Counted from the first letter of the stretch, positions 16,680 through 26,619 are shown. The stretch: DNA of 64,000 bases from Sporolactobacillus pectinivorans (GCF_002802965.1 NZ_NXGA01000001.1:1-64000), one strand, 5' to 3'. A program made the numbers and translations. Notes: generated by a model from the sequence alone, not told the origin.

Positions 16680-17576
16680 TTAAAATAGTGAACCAATCGC
16701 TTTAAAGATGGCCGAGAAGAAATTTGCGATTGCTGTAAATACTTGAGACAGGAACCCGCTGGTCTGACTTGAATGGGCCAGCTGGCTGATTTTATCTTTG
16801 ACTTGCTGCATTTGGCTGCCCATCTGATTCCAGTCAATATTCATTGTCCGCATTTTATCAAAAAGATCCACCAGTTTCTGAATATCAGCATCGCTCAGCT
16901 GAACATTGACTTGCTGAGCGGCATTGCGGACGGCTTTCTCTACATCTGCTCTGGATTTGGGCATATTCTTCGCCAGATTATCTTTAATGGCCGTCACCAG
17001 CTCTGCCGCCTTTGCCTGACCGACGCCGTTCTGTTGTCCCAGTTCTGCCGTTGTCACGACTTCCTCATTTGCGACCTGTTGCTTTGCCTCTGGAATGACT
17101 GTGCCTGTTTTCACTTCATAGGCCTTAATCAGCCCTGTCAGCGCGGCCGTCCCGGAAACGGGGAAGGGGGCTGTGACGTAAACATCCGCATCTTTGACGC
17201 CCGCGGTGGCAAGCGCATTAATATACATGTCCTGTGTGACGTAGGTAATATTATGCGTGCTCGCCTGCAGCCCGGAACCCTTCTGCCCCAAAGTGATTTT
17301 GGAAGAACTGATCGCCCGCGTACCGATCTGGGACTGAGACAGATAGTTATCCAGATATTTATGTTCTTCACTGTTTGTCACTTCAATAATCTGCGCCGTT
17401 TTTGGATCAACATCCATCTCATTCAGCATTGACTGCCGCTGTGCCGGAGTCAGGTCTGCACCAAGCGTGACAATCACATCACCCGGGGCACTGTCGGCAT
17501 AAGCCTTTCCCGTTCCGATCCCGCTAATCGCCAAGGCAGCAGCAAAAGCAAGCAAACAAAATTTTTTCAGTTTCAT
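16680..17576 (-). CDS. DUF1002 family secreted protein
   Basis: 298 aa. Signal peptide ending near AYADS (residue 29). The body matches DUF1002: GDVIVTLGADLTPAQRQSML, KYL, and a VTAPFPVSGTAALTG segment. The C-terminal 25 residues form an amphipathic aromatic helix (FLSQVFTAIANFFSAIFK). Function of the family is not known to me. The start at 17576 has GGAAGGAA upstream. Monocistronic, with a terminator behind it. Confidence 0.85.
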   Translation of the reverse strand: MKLKKFCLLAFAAALAISGIGTGKAYADSAPGDVIVTLGADLTPAQRQSMLNEMDVDPKTAQIIEVTNSEEHKYLDNYLSQSQIGTRAISSSKITLGQKGSGLQASTHNITYVTQDMYINALATAGVKDADVYVTAPFPVSGTAALTGLIKAYEVKTGTVIPEAKQQVANEEVVTTAELGQQNGVGQAKAAELVTAIKDNLAKNMPKSRADVEKAVRNAAQQVNVQLSDADIQKLVDLFDKMRTMNIDWNQMGSQMQQVKDKISQLAHSSQTSGFLSQVFTAIANFFSAIFKAIGSLF

Positions 17577-17773
17577 AATCAAATTCCTTCCCGGATCCAA
17601 TCCATACGAATAAAATCTGGATTGTCCCATTAAAATTAGTACTTCATTCTATTCGCCAGCATTCATAAAAAGATGCACGTGAATCAACCTGCCACAAAAA
17701 AGTGGATATTTTGCGTCCAGCCATAACAGCGGGATGAAAAGCCGGAGTCAAGTATTAACAATATGGCGGAAAG

Positions 17774-17818
17774 CAAAAAAAATCCGTTCTGGCGTGAAAC
17801 TTCACGCGGAAACGAATT
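17774..17818 (-). terminator. terminator of the Dabb gene
   Basis: Stem GCGTGAA/TTCACGC extended by TTCGTTTC/GAACGGA with bulges, followed on the minus strand by eight Ts. Confidence 0.8.
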
Positions 17819-17831
17819 TTTGCAAAAGAAA

Positions 17832-18140
17832 TTATTTTTCAGAAGAAATTTCGAAATCAACAGCAAGTGAGTCGATCAGTCCAATTTCCTCCAAATAAGA
17901 ATGAGCAGCCTGATGTTCCGGAGACGGCGTGTAATGCTCATGATCCTCTTTAGATCGGAACAGAACAGTCAGTGCCATCGAATAGCCCTTGCCGCGTGTT
18001 GAGTAATTCTGCCCGGCCTGTATGTCAATGATGCCCGGGAGTTCATGTATCAGGTGGCGCAACCTGCTGGCTCCCTCTTCCTTTTGTGCCTCAGTCGTGC
18101 TGTCGCTAAATTTAAACAAAACAATATGTTCAATCATCAT
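17832..18140 (-). CDS. Dabb (stress-responsive alpha/beta barrel) domain protein
   Basis: 102 aa. Begins IEHIVLFKF and contains YSMALTVLFRSKEDHEHYTPSPEHQ, the hallmark of the dimeric alpha/beta barrel stress-responsive family. Members are small cytosolic proteins of unclear function. AGAGGG precedes the start. It stands alone with its own terminator. Confidence 0.9.
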   Translation of the reverse strand: MMIEHIVLFKFSDSTTEAQKEEGASRLRHLIHELPGIIDIQAGQNYSTRGKGYSMALTVLFRSKEDHEHYTPSPEHQAAHSYLEEIGLIDSLAVDFEISSEK

Positions 18141-18257
18141 GAACCCTCTCTTCGCTTATAAGCTTTGTATCACATAAACTATCATAACACGATTAATCTG
18201 TCTTAGCGGATATGCCTTAATTCATGCCGTCTTTAGATCACATTTTCCCGAAGCAGA

Positions 18258-20120
18258 TTAAACGGTACCTCCTGTCCTGCGGCCGAGAACTGCGTGGAGC
18301 AGGCGCTCCTTCTCTTTTACATACTTAAGTAATTCAACAGTCATGGAGTATTGGCCCATCGGCGTAATCAGATAGATGCCCCTGAAGCACTCCATGGCTG
18401 TGTCAATCAATTCTTTCGCAATGCTCATACTTACATGCCGTGTCTCTTCTTCAGTTTCGGCATTCGCCATCCGGTCACGGACATCATCCGGAAGGCGGAT
18501 GCCCGGCACTTCATTGTGAAGAAATTCCGCATTGCGTGCCGAAGTCAGCGGCATAATGCCAAGGTATACAGGCGCGGAAACGCCGCGCAGTGCTTCGCTT
18601 GTCTCAACAATCTGCTGCCTGTCAAACACGGGCTGAGAAATGAAGTAATCCGCTCCGCATTCGATCTTCCTTTTCAGCCGCTGCACCGCCCGATCAAGAT
18701 TGCGGACGTTCGGATTGAAAGCGGCAGCCACACGGAAATGCGTTGGCCGCCTCAAATTTCTTCCCGAGTAGGAAATGCCGCGGTTAAATTGTTTCACTAG
18801 CTTGATCAGTTCCATTGACGATACGTCGTAGACCGAAGTTGCACCGGGAAAATCGCCAATTTTTGTCGGATCGCCGGTTACAACGAGCAAATCATGGAGG
18901 CCGAGCACGTCCAGGCCCATCAAATGGGACTGGAGACCAATCAGGTTCCGGTCACGGCAGGTCAGATGGACAAGCGGAGGGACGGTGAACTTTTCTTTGA
19001 TCAGCCGGCCGATGGCTGCGTTGCTGATTCTCGGTGAAGCCAGTGAATTATCTGCCATCGTGACCGCATCTGCTCCGGCATCCTGTATCGCTCTGATCCC
19101 TTTAAAAAAGCCCGATGTATTCAAATGCCTCGGTGTGTCAAATTCAACAAAAACGGAACGCCCCGCTTTGGCTTTTTCAAAAAGCGGTGTGTCCGGATGA
19201 TTGTCTGAAATGATGATTCTGTCGATACGTTTGCTTACGGATTTTTCTTTTATAGGTTCCAGTTCTGAGATTCCCTGCTTGAACGCCTCGATATGCACCG
19301 GTGTTGTGCCGCAGCAACCGCCCAAAAGCCGAATCCCTTCATTGCGGAAATCAATCGCATATTTTTTAAAGTAGCCGGGTTCGCTTTCATAATGGAGCTT
19401 GCCATCACGATAATCCGGAAGGCTTCCGTTCGGATAAGCCGAGAGAAACGCACGTTTCGGCAAAGGAATTCCGCGTAATGCCTGGATCATATGGAACGGA
19501 CCAAGGCGGCAGTTTGTGCCGACAATATCAGCCCCCAGGCTCTCAAGTTCCCTCAGCGCCTCTGCAAGCGGCATGCCGCTGATCAGGACGCCGGGCTCCT
19601 GCATGGAAACATGCGCGATGATTGGAAGGCTTGTTGCCTTCCTGGCAATTTTCAGTACCTCGCACAGTTCGCTGAAATCATAATAGGTTTCCAGCAAAAG
19701 CCCGTCCACACCTCCGGCCAGCAGCGTGTCCGCCTGCTGCCGAAAACTTTGTTTGATTTCATCCAGCTGCAGAGACTGTTTCTGAAAGCCGCGGACCCCT
19801 CCGATTGTGCCGAACACATAAGTCTCGGGATTTGCTGCTTTTTTTGCAAGCTCAACTGCTGCCGTGTTAAAGTGCCCCACCTCATGCTCTAATCCATAGC
19901 GCGCCAGTTTAATTGTATTGGCCCCGTAGGTGTTCGTTTGAATCACATCTGCTCCGGCATGAATATATGCCTGATGAACATGTGTAATCTCATCCGCATG
20001 GGACACATTCAGTTCCTCAAAACATCGGTCAATACCATAAGAATATAAAAGCGTCCCCATGGCGCCGTCCCCGATTAAAATTCTCTTTTTCATTTCATCA
20101 AGAATCGGTGTCTTCATCAT
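18258..20120 (-). CDS. yitJ: bifunctional homocysteine S-methyltransferase / methylenetetrahydrofolate reductase
   Basis: 620 aa, matching B. subtilis YitJ. Residues 1-285 form the homocysteine methyltransferase barrel with zinc-ligand cysteines in GTNCR and GGCCGT. Residues 320-600 form the FAD-dependent 5,10-methylenetetrahydrofolate reductase (AVTMADNSLASPRISN, HLTCRDRN, YFISQPVFD). Together they make methyl-folate and methionine. A SAM-I riboswitch upstream explains the control: high SAM stops transcription. A 195-nt stretch lies between riboswitch terminator and start codon. Confidence 0.95.
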   Translation of the reverse strand: MMKTPILDEMKKRILIGDGAMGTLLYSYGIDRCFEELNVSHADEITHVHQAYIHAGADVIQTNTYGANTIKLARYGLEHEVGHFNTAAVELAKKAANPETYVFGTIGGVRGFQKQSLQLDEIKQSFRQQADTLLAGGVDGLLLETYYDFSELCEVLKIARKATSLPIIAHVSMQEPGVLISGMPLAEALRELESLGADIVGTNCRLGPFHMIQALRGIPLPKRAFLSAYPNGSLPDYRDGKLHYESEPGYFKKYAIDFRNEGIRLLGGCCGTTPVHIEAFKQGISELEPIKEKSVSKRIDRIIISDNHPDTPLFEKAKAGRSVFVEFDTPRHLNTSGFFKGIRAIQDAGADAVTMADNSLASPRISNAAIGRLIKEKFTVPPLVHLTCRDRNLIGLQSHLMGLDVLGLHDLLVVTGDPTKIGDFPGATSVYDVSSMELIKLVKQFNRGISYSGRNLRRPTHFRVAAAFNPNVRNLDRAVQRLKRKIECGADYFISQPVFDRQQIVETSEALRGVSAPVYLGIMPLTSARNAEFLHNEVPGIRLPDDVRDRMANAETEEETRHVSMSIAKELIDTAMECFRGIYLITPMGQYSMTVELLKYVKEKERLLHAVLGRRTGGTV

Positions 20121-20315
20121 TTTTCCACTCCCAACCCGACTGCCTGGCTGAAGTCAATCATGCGGTGATCACCGGCAGACAGACCAGCCATTCACCGCAA
20201 CCGCGTCCATTGAAATCATTTTCAATCCGCGCTGTTTTTGTTTCTTGACAGCATTACAGAAATTCTGGCCCAAGCCGCGCTTATAATCCGTCAAAATTTA
20301 TTACTTTATTTTAGT

Positions 20316-20476
20316 GAAATAAAAGCCTTCTTCAGGAAGAAGAAGGCTTTTTCAGCAAATTTCTTCTTATCCCTCAGGCACACTTCTGTACCTGCTGGAA
20401 TTAGCACCTTGCCACCATTTCCAGGCGACGGTTGCTGAAGCGTCATCGGGCCAGTCCCTCGACTTCTCTTGATAAG
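20316..20476 (-). promoter_or_regulatory. SAM-I riboswitch (S-box) controlling yitJ
   Basis: Minus strand shows the S-box core in order: CTTATCAAGAGAAG, GAGGGACTGGCCC, GATGACGCTTCAGCAACC, then GGTGCTAATTCCAGCAG. The expression platform is the hairpin AAGCCTTCTTC/GAAGAAGGCTT with a T-run at 20316-20350. High SAM should favour termination. Confidence 0.97.
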
Positions 20477-20510
20477 AATATAAAACTCAAACATTGTTTA
20501 ATTGTTAGAT

Positions 20511-20539
20511 AGTTTACAACAACAAATGGACTTTTTCAA
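20511..20539 (-). promoter_or_regulatory. promoter of the yitJ transcript
   Basis: Minus strand TTGAAA, 17 nt, TAAACT, 35 nt ahead of the riboswitch core. Confidence 0.7.
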
Positions 20540-20660
20540 GGAATTTCTTAACCAGCTTATTCTGAAATGCCCCAAAAAAGAACAGATGTTAATAAATCGT
20601 GAAAATCATGCATATTTTCCAGTAACCTTCACTGAATCGGCAATCCAGTTCATTCAATAG

Positions 20661-20686
20661 AAAAAAGCCCTCAAATGAAGGCTTTT
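20661..20686 (-). terminator. terminator of the transporter/two-component/msrA operon
   Basis: Hairpin AAGCCTTC/GAGGGCTT with TTTTTT on the minus strand, 18 nt after the msrA stop. Confidence 0.8.
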
Positions 20687-20703
20687 CATCAGCTTTCTTC
20701 TTT

Positions 20704-21246
20704 TTATTTCCCTTGCTCTCCCCAGTTCGCTTCTATAAAAGCATCACGGCCGGATTCAGTACGTTCCTCAGCATAGCGATCCGGATGCTTTTTATAAAAC
20801 ATCTGATGTTCTTCCTCGGCAGGGTAAAAAGGAGCCTCAGGGAGAATTCGCGTGACGATTGGCTTCCTGAATCTGCCGCTCTCTGCGATTGCGCTTCTTG
20901 ATTGTTCTGCGAGCTTTTTCTGCTGCTCGCTGTGATAAAAAATAGCCGTTCGGTAATTGGATCCGCGATCAAAAAACTGACCTTCGTCATCGGTTGGGTC
21001 GACCTGGGTCCAGTAAAGTTCAAGCAGCTTCTCATAGGGAAAGACCGCCGGATTAAAGGTAATCTGAATGGACTCCATATGACCGGTTGCGCCGGATTTG
21101 ACTTGTTCATAGTTCGGATTTTCCACATGCCCGCCGGCATAGCCGGAAACGACTTTTTTTATTCCGGGCAGGGTGTCAAAAGGCTTGACCATGCACCAAA
21201 AACAGCCGCCGGCAAACGTTGCTGTCTCCAGCTTATGATTTGTCAT
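20704..21246 (-). CDS. msrA: peptide-methionine (S)-S-oxide reductase MsrA
   Basis: 180 aa. Catalytic motif GCFWC at 14-18, then [26 protein letters not shown], standard for MsrA. Repairs oxidised methionine in proteins. The start overlaps the end of the histidine kinase gene by 14 nt, with GGAGAGG inside that gene, so it is the last member of the operon. A single-domain MsrA; no MsrB is attached or adjacent. Confidence 0.96.
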   Translation of the reverse strand: MTNHKLETATFAGGCFWCMVKPFDTLPGIKKVVSGYAGGHVENPNYEQVKSGATGHMESIQITFNPAVFPYEKLLELYWTQVDPTDDEGQFFDRGSNYRTAIFYHSEQQKKLAEQSRSAIAESGRFRKPIVTRILPEAPFYPAEEEHQMFYKKHPDRYAEERTESGRDAFIEANWGEQGK

Positions 21247-22567
21247 CGGTATCCTCTCCTTCTATCTTATATTGATGCAGAGAATCACCCGAAGTCAATC
21301 GTTTGGTTTCATTTTCTTTTTTGACCAGAGGCAAGTGGACGGTAAACGTTGTCCCTTTATGAAGAGTGCTGCTGACTTCAATTTTGCCGCTGTGTTTATT
21401 CGCTATCCACTCAGCGATCGAAAGGCCGAGCCCTGTGCCCTTCTGACCGGTTCGCGAGGTGTCTGCCTGAAAGAAGCGATCAAAGACATGGGGCAGATCT
21501 GCTTCAGCAATGCCGAGCCCGCTGTCAGAAACGGAAAGCCTGGCCATTCTGTTTTCTTTGTCACATGTCACGATGATCCTCCCGCCCTTTGGCGTGAATT
21601 TCATGGCATTATCAAGCAGTATCACGAGCAGCTGATGGATGCGCTGTTCATCCGCCAGAATCATGATAGAAGCGGAATCTTTCTTCAGACTGAAACTTTT
21701 TTCTTCCAGCTCAGCCATCTCTGAAAAAGGTTCAGATACTTTTTCCAGCACAGAAACAAGGTCCAGTGGTTTCAGACTGACTTCAAGCCGGTTGGCATCT
21801 GAACGGGCGAGTGTCAGCAGATTGCCGACCAACTTGGACAACCGGCGCGTTTCATCGAGCATGACTGCAATGTCTTCGCCTGTATCCTGAATTCTCCGAC
21901 GCGGTTGTTTGAGAAGCCCTTCAATTTTCAGCTGCAGGATCGACAGCGGCGTGCGCAGCTCATGCGAAGCATCAGCCACAAAACGATTTTGTTTATCCCA
22001 GGCATTCTGGATCGGCCGGAGCGCCCGCCGCGCCAGATAATAACCGGCAACCAGCGACAGTGCTGCCCCGATTGCCAGTCCATAAAGTATGATCGACAGC
22101 AGCGTATGAAGCAGATTCATTTCCGGGCTGACATCAATGCCGTAAATCACAGTAAAAGATCCGCTATTCAATTCCAGTGTCCGGGACAGGACATGATAAT
22201 AACTTCCATGTGCTTTCTTTTCAATAATTTTATCATTCGCCGAAGTCATTAGCGGTTTAAAAAACTGTTTTGTTTCATCGTCGCTCAGCAGATTGCCAAA
22301 GCTGGAAACCAGCGGATTATTATTTTTGTCCATGATCGCTCCGACCAGCCTTGGATCATGCATGCCGGGATCGACGGCTCCTGGCATGCGCGATGGGCCC
22401 CTCATGACAAAAACCCGCGCGGGAGTGGCATTTTTCAGTATCGTATCACTATTCCGGAAGGTTATGCTTTTTTCATAAAAGTAAATCGTTCCGCCGAGCA
22501 GCGCAAGCATAAGAATGAGCAGCGCAGCGTTGATCAGCGTTAATTGAATTAGCGTTTTTTTAAACAT
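21233..22567 (-). CDS. sensor histidine kinase
   Basis: 444 aa. Two membrane segments (about 7-31 and 153-178) enclose an extracytoplasmic sensor of about 120 residues. Cytoplasmic part: H-box [14 protein letters not shown]-box [14 protein letters not shown]1 DSGLGI, F-box FDRFFQ, G2 GTGLGLSI. Forms a two-component pair with the regulator 13 nt upstream. The loop has no recognisable ligand-binding fold. Its operon partners suggest it watches an envelope-acting compound or oxidative damage; this is inference. Confidence 0.95.
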   Translation of the reverse strand: MFKKTLIQLTLINAALLILMLALLGGTIYFYEKSITFRNSDTILKNATPARVFVMRGPSRMPGAVDPGMHDPRLVGAIMDKNNNPLVSSFGNLLSDDETKQFFKPLMTSANDKIIEKKAHGSYYHVLSRTLELNSGSFTVIYGIDVSPEMNLLHTLLSIILYGLAIGAALSLVAGYYLARRALRPIQNAWDKQNRFVADASHELRTPLSILQLKIEGLLKQPRRRIQDTGEDIAVMLDETRRLSKLVGNLLTLARSDANRLEVSLKPLDLVSVLEKVSEPFSEMAELEEKSFSLKKDSASIMILADEQRIHQLLVILLDNAMKFTPKGGRIIVTCDKENRMARLSVSDSGLGIAEADLPHVFDRFFQADTSRTGQKGTGLGLSIAEWIANKHSGKIEVSSTLHKGTTFTVHLPLVKKENETKRLTSGDSLHQYKIEGEDTDDKS

Positions 22568-22580
22568 CGTCCGGTTTCAC

Positions 22581-23252
22581 TCACTTATCTGAAAGCATAT
22601 AGCCGATGCCTCTGACTGTCTGAATGTCTGCTTCATAACCATACTTTTTCAGTTTTTTACGCAGCTGGTGAATATATACTTCGACGATTCCGACCGTCGT
22701 ATCGGAATCAAATCCCCAGATCCGGTCAAAAATCTGTTCACGTGTCAGGATCTGTTCAACATTTTGGATCAAATACTCAAGAAGATCGTATTGTTTTGTT
22801 GTAAGCGGAAGATCTTCGCCATCAACTGTCACCTGTTTGCGCTTATCATCCATCTCAATACCTTTGTAGCAGAATGTGTGGTTCAGCGTCATCGGCGAAC
22901 TGCGTCTCAGAATAGCGGACAGCCTGGCCTGCAATTCCTGATTCTGAAACGGCTTTACAATATAGTCATCACCGCCCAGATTCAGGCCCTTCACCCGGTC
23001 ATCCAGCGCATCGCGGGCTGTCAGAAAAATAATCGGTGTATCGATGTTCTTATCCCGGAGCTGTTTCGTTACTTCAAAACCATCCATCCCGGGGAGCATG
23101 ACATCCAGAACAAGAGCGTCGTAGATACTCTGTTCCGCCAGATACAACGCTTCCTCGCCGTTTTCCGCCGAGTCCACATCATAGTTGTCGGCAAGCAGCC
23201 TGACTATTTCCTTCAGCAGTGGGCGGTTATCTTCAACAACAAGCAGTCTCAT
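22581..23252 (-). CDS. OmpR-family response regulator
   Basis: 223 aa. Receiver domain with phospho-acceptor Asp51 in LVLDVMLPGMDG, then a winged-helix DNA-binding domain ending TVRGIGYML. Partner of the adjacent kinase. It lies 93 nt after the permease gene with no terminator between, so it is probably read with the transporter and may control it. Confidence 0.95.
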   Translation of the reverse strand: MRLLVVEDNRPLLKEIVRLLADNYDVDSAENGEEALYLAEQSIYDALVLDVMLPGMDGFEVTKQLRDKNIDTPIIFLTARDALDDRVKGLNLGGDDYIVKPFQNQELQARLSAILRRSSPMTLNHTFCYKGIEMDDKRKQVTVDGEDLPLTTKQYDLLEYLIQNVEQILTREQIFDRIWGFDSDTTVGIVEVYIHQLRKKLKKYGYEADIQTVRGIGYMLSDK

Positions 23253-23345
23253 GTCTGATCCTCTTCCTGATCGAAAATTAACATGCGTAAGATTCTTCTA
23301 GTTATTATTGTACACGTTCTTCGCCCTATTTTAAAAGGCCGCCGT

Positions 23346-24509
23346 TTATTCAGTGCGCAATGCTTCGATCGGACTCAGTCGGGAAGCCTTATACGCCGGG
23401 AACACTCCGAACACGATCCCGACCGCCGCAGAGAAAAGGAAAGCAAAAGCCATGACGGAGATCGAGTAAACGGCAAGTCCTCCCGTAGCCGATGCATAAA
23501 TCTGCGCAGCCAGAATACCGAGCGCGACCCCGCACAGGCCGCCCAGCATGCTTAACACGGCCGATTCAATCAGGAACTGCAACAAAATGTCACCGTTTTT
23601 TGCACCGATCGCCTTGCGAATACCGATTTCCCTTGTGCGCTCTGTCACCGACACAAGCATGATATTCATGATTCCAATGCCGCCGACAAGCAGCGAAATG
23701 CCTGCAATACCTGCCAAGAGCATCGTCATCGTGCTGGTTACGGAACTCATCGCCTGCATGACATCCTGCTGATTGACCACAGTGTAATCATCCGTGCTGC
23801 TGTAGGTCTGACTAAGCAGTCTAGAAATACCGTTCACTGCCCAGTTCACATCGCTCTGATTATCCGCCTGGGCATAGAATTGCGTGATATACGTCGTTGC
23901 CATTAACCGCTGTGCCGTTGAGAATGGAATATATACCGCATCATCGCTGTTCTGGCCCATCGAACCGCCTTTACTGTTCATCACACCGATCACATTGTAA
24001 CGTTCGCCGTTAATTAAGACGTTTTTGTTGACCGGAGACTGGGTGCCAAACAGTGTTTGAGCGATGTCGCTGCCCAAAACCACATTTTTCGTCCGGTTGT
24101 TTTCGTCAAAAGATGAAATAAAACGGCCATCCGCCACCGTAAGCTGCCTGATGCTCATATAGGCTGAGGTCGTTCCTGTCACGCTGACAGTGGAAGACGT
24201 ACTGCCGTTCGCCACAGTGTCTCTGCCGCTCAACACCGGAGCGACTTCCTTAACACCATAGACCTGTCCGACCTGATTCAATTTGTCCATTGTAAAATGT
24301 GTATCCGTATTGGTAATATTGACCGTAATCAAGTTCGTTCCCAGACTGTTAACGCTATTCGCAACAGACTTGCTGGATCCCTGGCCGATTGCGAGAAGAG
24401 CAATCACTGATGCGACGCCGATAATGATGCCGAGCATCGTCAGAAGGGCTCTCGTTTTATTCGCACGTATATTTCTGAATGCCATGATTATTGAAGTCAT
24501 CAGATTCAT
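23346..24509 (-). CDS. MacB/YknZ-type ABC transporter permease
   Basis: 387 aa. N-terminal membrane segment (RALLTMLGIIIGVASVIALLAIG), a large extracytoplasmic MacB_PCD domain, and three C-terminal membrane segments of the FtsX type (GIGIMNIMLVSVTERTREIGIRKAIGA). Start taken as the ATG at 24509, which overlaps the ATPase stop as TGATG; reading from 24530 would put the start inside the ATPase gene without need. Works with the ATPase and the periplasmic-type adaptor as a peptide or drug exporter (compare YknXYZ). Confidence 0.93.
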   Translation of the reverse strand: MNLMTSIIMAFRNIRANKTRALLTMLGIIIGVASVIALLAIGQGSSKSVANSVNSLGTNLITVNITNTDTHFTMDKLNQVGQVYGVKEVAPVLSGRDTVANGSTSSTVSVTGTTSAYMSIRQLTVADGRFISSFDENNRTKNVVLGSDIAQTLFGTQSPVNKNVLINGERYNVIGVMNSKGGSMGQNSDDAVYIPFSTAQRLMATTYITQFYAQADNQSDVNWAVNGISRLLSQTYSSTDDYTVVNQQDVMQAMSSVTSTMTMLLAGIAGISLLVGGIGIMNIMLVSVTERTREIGIRKAIGAKNGDILLQFLIESAVLSMLGGLCGVALGILAAQIYASATGGLAVYSISVMAFAFLFSAAVGIVFGVFPAYKASRLSPIEALRTE

Positions 24510-25195
24510 CAGATATGTTCTCCTTCCCACAGTCTGCCGTCACGGATACTGACCGTCCTTTTGGCCTTCCTGGCGACATGCAGATCATGTGTGATCAGGA
24601 TAATCGTCCGCCCTTTTTCATTCAGGTCCGTCAGAAGATCCATAATTTCCTCACTCGTCCGGCTGTCAAGCGCACCGGTTGGCTCATCGGCCAGCAGTAT
24701 CTGCGGCTCTCCGGTCAGTGCCCGGGCAATCGCGACGCGCTGCTGCTGCCCGCCAGAAAGCTGATTCGGAAGATGACCTGCCCGCTTTCCGAGCCCCACC
24801 TGTTGCAGACAGACCATTGCCCGGGCGCGCCTCTCCTTTGCCTTGATGCCCCGATAGAGAAGCGGAAGTTCCACATTTTCCACGGCTGTGAGTTTACCAA
24901 GCAGATTAAAATTTTGGAAAATGAAACCGATTTTCTTATTTCGGATCGCAGCAAGGTCCCGATCCTTTAATTTGTCAATATGGCTTCCAGCTAGGACATA
25001 TTCTCCTGAATCCGGTTGATCAAGGCAGCCCATCATATGCATGAGTGTCGATTTGCCCGATCCCGACGGGCCGACGATCGATAAAAAATCGCCGTCTTTA
25101 ATGGTCAGACTGACATGATCCAATGCATGAACCACGTTTTCGCCCAATTTATAGCTCTTTTCAATTTGGTTCATGGTGATGATCGGTTCTGTCAT
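24509..25195 (-). CDS. ABC transporter ATP-binding protein (MacB/LolD type)
   Basis: 228 aa. Walker A GPSGSGKS (43-50), Q-loop FQNFNLL, signature LSGGQQQR, Walker B ILLADEPTGALDS and H-loop THD are all present. It overlaps the adaptor stop by 4 nt (ATGA) and the permease start by 1 nt, so expression is coupled. Confidence 0.97.
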   Translation of the reverse strand: MTEPIITMNQIEKSYKLGENVVHALDHVSLTIKDGDFLSIVGPSGSGKSTLMHMMGCLDQPDSGEYVLAGSHIDKLKDRDLAAIRNKKIGFIFQNFNLLGKLTAVENVELPLLYRGIKAKERRARAMVCLQQVGLGKRAGHLPNQLSGGQQQRVAIARALTGEPQILLADEPTGALDSRTSEEIMDLLTDLNEKGRTIILITHDLHVARKAKRTVSIRDGRLWEGEHI

Positions 25196-26265
25196 TGACC
25201 ATTGCCGCCTCCATTTCCCATCTGGCTACCTTGTCCACCACCAGTGCCTGTGCCGCTTCCGAACCCACGGCCTCCGCCGCCTCCGAAGCCACGACCTCCG
25301 CCAAAGCCCTGACCTCCGCCAAAGCCACTCATCATGCCATATGAGCTCTGACTATTTGAAGTGGAATTCGTGCCGGATTGCCTTGTGATCGCGGTAAGCT
25401 GCACAGACTGTCCGGCTGTGAGTCCAGAAGTGATCTCAATTGACTGATCGTTGCTTATGCCCGTTTTGACCGCTACCATACTGCCCTGCTTCGTATCCAT
25501 ATTCATCAAGCGTCGGCGACCGAAGCCGCTTTGCTGACTCTGAGAAGCCGTATTTGATGAAAGGTAAACGTAAGACTGATTGCCGGCCTGATGAACTGCT
25601 CCGGTTGGCAGGTAAAGCACGTTAGCCTTTTTTTGAAGTACGATATTCCCGGTTGTCGTCATGCCGGGTTTCAGACCTGACGAACTGTTCAGGTGAACCG
25701 TTACATTGAAAGTGGATACACCATTCGTATCGGTTCCCTCCGCTGCAATTGATGTCACTGTTCCGCTGAATGTTTTGCTCGGATAAGCATTCACAGTCAC
25801 CGCTACGTTCTGTCCGTCCTTAACTTTCGGTATATCGAGCTCATCAATCTGAAGTACAGTGTTCAGATCACTGTAATTGGTCAGATGCATCACAGCCCGG
25901 CCCACAGTGACCCTTTGTCCAGCGTACGCATTCACAGTGGTAATTGTCCCTGCGGCAGGCGCGTCTAGGGTTGTCCCGTCCGTATACGTCAGCAGCGCAG
26001 CGCCCTGCTTGACGGTGTCATTCGCTGCTACATCAACTGTAGAAATAGTTTTCGAGGCATCACCTGATCCGATGGTTATATCCTCATCAGTGGCAGGCAC
26101 GAGATCCCCAGAACCGCTGACATCCGTTTCAATCGTTCCTTTCTGCACCGTCGTTGTTGGGTACAAAACTTGTGCAGCTGCAGATTTGTTTTGTGTGAGA
26201 AACCAGAATGCCCCTCCTCCGACAATAAGTATAAGAACAATGATCGTTATCCAGACCCGTTTCAT
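25192..26265 (-). CDS. HlyD/MacA-like membrane-fusion adaptor with Gly-rich tail
   Basis: 357 aa. N-terminal membrane anchor (VWITIIVLILIVGGGAFWFL), biotinyl-lipoyl-like and barrel-sandwich regions (DAPAAGTITTVNAYAGQRV), beta-barrel region, then a C-terminal low-complexity tail of about 45 residues made of GFGGG-type repeats. Equivalent to YknX/MacA. The start at 26265 follows AAGGGAG. It is the first gene of a six-gene operon ending in msrA. Confidence 0.92.
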   Translation of the reverse strand: MKRVWITIIVLILIVGGGAFWFLTQNKSAAAQVLYPTTTVQKGTIETDVSGSGDLVPATDEDITIGSGDASKTISTVDVAANDTVKQGAALLTYTDGTTLDAPAAGTITTVNAYAGQRVTVGRAVMHLTNYSDLNTVLQIDELDIPKVKDGQNVAVTVNAYPSKTFSGTVTSIAAEGTDTNGVSTFNVTVHLNSSSGLKPGMTTTGNIVLQKKANVLYLPTGAVHQAGNQSYVYLSSNTASQSQQSGFGRRRLMNMDTKQGSMVAVKTGISNDQSIEITSGLTAGQSVQLTAITRQSGTNSTSNSQSSYGMMSGFGGGQGFGGGRGFGGGGGRGFGSGTGTGGGQGSQMGNGGGNGQ

Positions 26266-26434
26266 TACAAATGCTCCCTTCGCTGTTCGCAAATAACTCT
26301 TTGAATGTTCTCAGTTTAAGTGGACAATCTTAAGATTTGCTTAAACCCATGATGAAGAATTTTCCTGATGCCTATTTGGCCTGTCTGACCAGGAAACGGG
26401 CCTCGTTGATCTTGGTTCATAAATCTCAAAGCAT

Positions 26435-26470
26435 AAAAAACCTCCTGTGAGTGCTCTCAGGAGGTTCTTC
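26435..26470 (-). terminator. second hairpin downstream of the AbrB-type gene
   Basis: Perfect stem AACCTCCTG/CAGGAGGTT around TGAGTGCTCT with TTTTTT on the minus strand. It backs up the terminator at 26585-26619 and shields the adaptor operon from read-through. Confidence 0.75.
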
Positions 26471-26584
26471 TTTTCATTTATTCAAGTCCATCAATTTCCG
26501 ATGCTCTGCCCCTCGCTTTTCGGATCTTTTCTGCTACCTATGCGTAGTCAGTGCTTGGGTGGATCAAAACGGCGTACTGATTTG

Positions 26585-26619
26585 GAAAAAAGTCTCGTCG
26601 GATTAACCCGACGAGACTT
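26585..26619 (-). terminator. terminator overlapping the AbrB-type stop codon
   Basis: Stem AGTCTCGTCGG/CCGACGAGACT with a T-run on the minus strand. The TAA stop of the transporter gene lies in the 5-nt loop, so the last codons form the ascending arm. Confidence 0.88.
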
